Under the pieces are notes generated by a model. It searched no databases. It was given only the letters and a program-made list of their open reading frames with translations, and was not told the origin of the DNA. A program made the translations under genes and the position numbers. Shown here piece by piece: positions 5,545 to 5,710 of a stretch of DNA of 5,710 nucleotides. The DNA is from an uncultured Verrucomicrobiota bacterium (lineage in GTDB: Bacteria > Verrucomicrobiota > Verrucomicrobiae > Opitutales > Opitutaceae), in NCBI GenBank assembly GCA_946481225.1, contig CAMLNJ010000231.1, forward strand, positions 1 through 5,710, written 5' to 3'. How positions within the stretch are numbered: position 1 is the first letter of the stretch; every line of letters starts with the position of its first letter.

Positions 5545-5710
5545 ATGATCATCGCTGAAGTCACTGGCAACATCGCCTCCGCCGCCGGCCTTATCGCCGC
5601 CGCCATCGCCGTCGGTCTCATCGGCACCAAGGCCGCCGAGGCCGTTGGCCGCAACCCCGCCGCCTCCGGCAAGATCCTCGTCCAGTCCATCCTCGGTATG
5701 GCGCTCGCCG
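5545..5710 (+). CDS. atpE: F-type ATP synthase Fo subunit c, 3' end outside the window
   Basis: The first 55 codons of the proteolipid that forms the rotating c-ring. The reading begins MIIAEVTGNIASAAG. Helix 1 runs to about residue 30, and the polar loop AVGRNPAASGK (33-43) contains the conserved R-N/Q-P that contacts the gamma/epsilon stalk. The second helix begins ILVQSILGMALA, just before the expected ion-binding carboxylate, which is not in the window. The helix-packing positions 18, 20, 22 and 24 read A, A, A, G where many families have mainly glycine. V23 occupies the place of the Na+-ligand glutamine of Na+-type c subunits, which favours H+ coupling. It lies 106 bp after atpB in the same operon. 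Confidence 0.95.
   Translation, partial: MIIAEVTGNIASAAGLIAAAIAVGLIGTKAAEAVGRNPAASGKILVQSILGMALA

Noticed and set aside
4722..5690. A 322-codon open frame on the minus strand
   Set aside because: It covers atpB and atpE, both certain. The Asp/Glu/Val-rich translation is the antisense of their codons.

Overview
The window reads as a high-GC bacterial chromosome, most plausibly from the Verrucomicrobiota (Opitutaceae-like). This is inferred from the C/G-ending codons, start codons without a Shine-Dalgarno sequence, the mix of plant-polysaccharide glycosidases with an atp operon, and the dispersed palindromic repeats. No marker gene fixes the taxonomy. All five recognisable genes are on the + strand, and the first and last run off the window.

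Left part (1-3180): the C-terminal two thirds of a GH3 beta-glycosidase, most like beta-xylosidases or beta-glucosidases, is followed by a complete secreted GH39-type glycosidase. Both GH39 catalytic glutamates are visible. The two genes are 148 bp apart and could cooperate in trimming xylo-oligosaccharides or related plant glycans. A long imperfect hairpin repeat lies between them.

Middle part (3181-4547): an intergenic stretch carries a degenerate inverted-repeat element built on CCACGGAT units. Next comes trmB, the tRNA m7G46 methyltransferase. This gene appears to have been reshaped by two repeats. A 99-bp (33-codon) palindromic unit sits in frame in the loop before the FSDPWPK motif. A roughly 184-bp long-inverted-repeat, MITE-like element abuts the 3' end so closely that the TAG stop codon is part of its terminal repeat. 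The remaining leader to atpB holds an 18-bp perfect palindrome.

Right part (4548-5710): the start of the F-type ATP synthase Fo operon. It has atpB (subunit a, with a signal-peptide-like N-terminus and a His/Asp-rich tail), a hairpin and a G-free leader, then the first 55 codons of atpE (subunit c). The first helix of subunit c is unusually alanine-rich at the ring-packing glycine positions.

The most interesting signal is the cluster of palindromic elements around and inside trmB, including one tolerated as an in-frame protein insertion. This resembles, by analogy only, the Rickettsia palindromic elements. No CRISPR array, tRNA, rRNA or transposase gene was seen.
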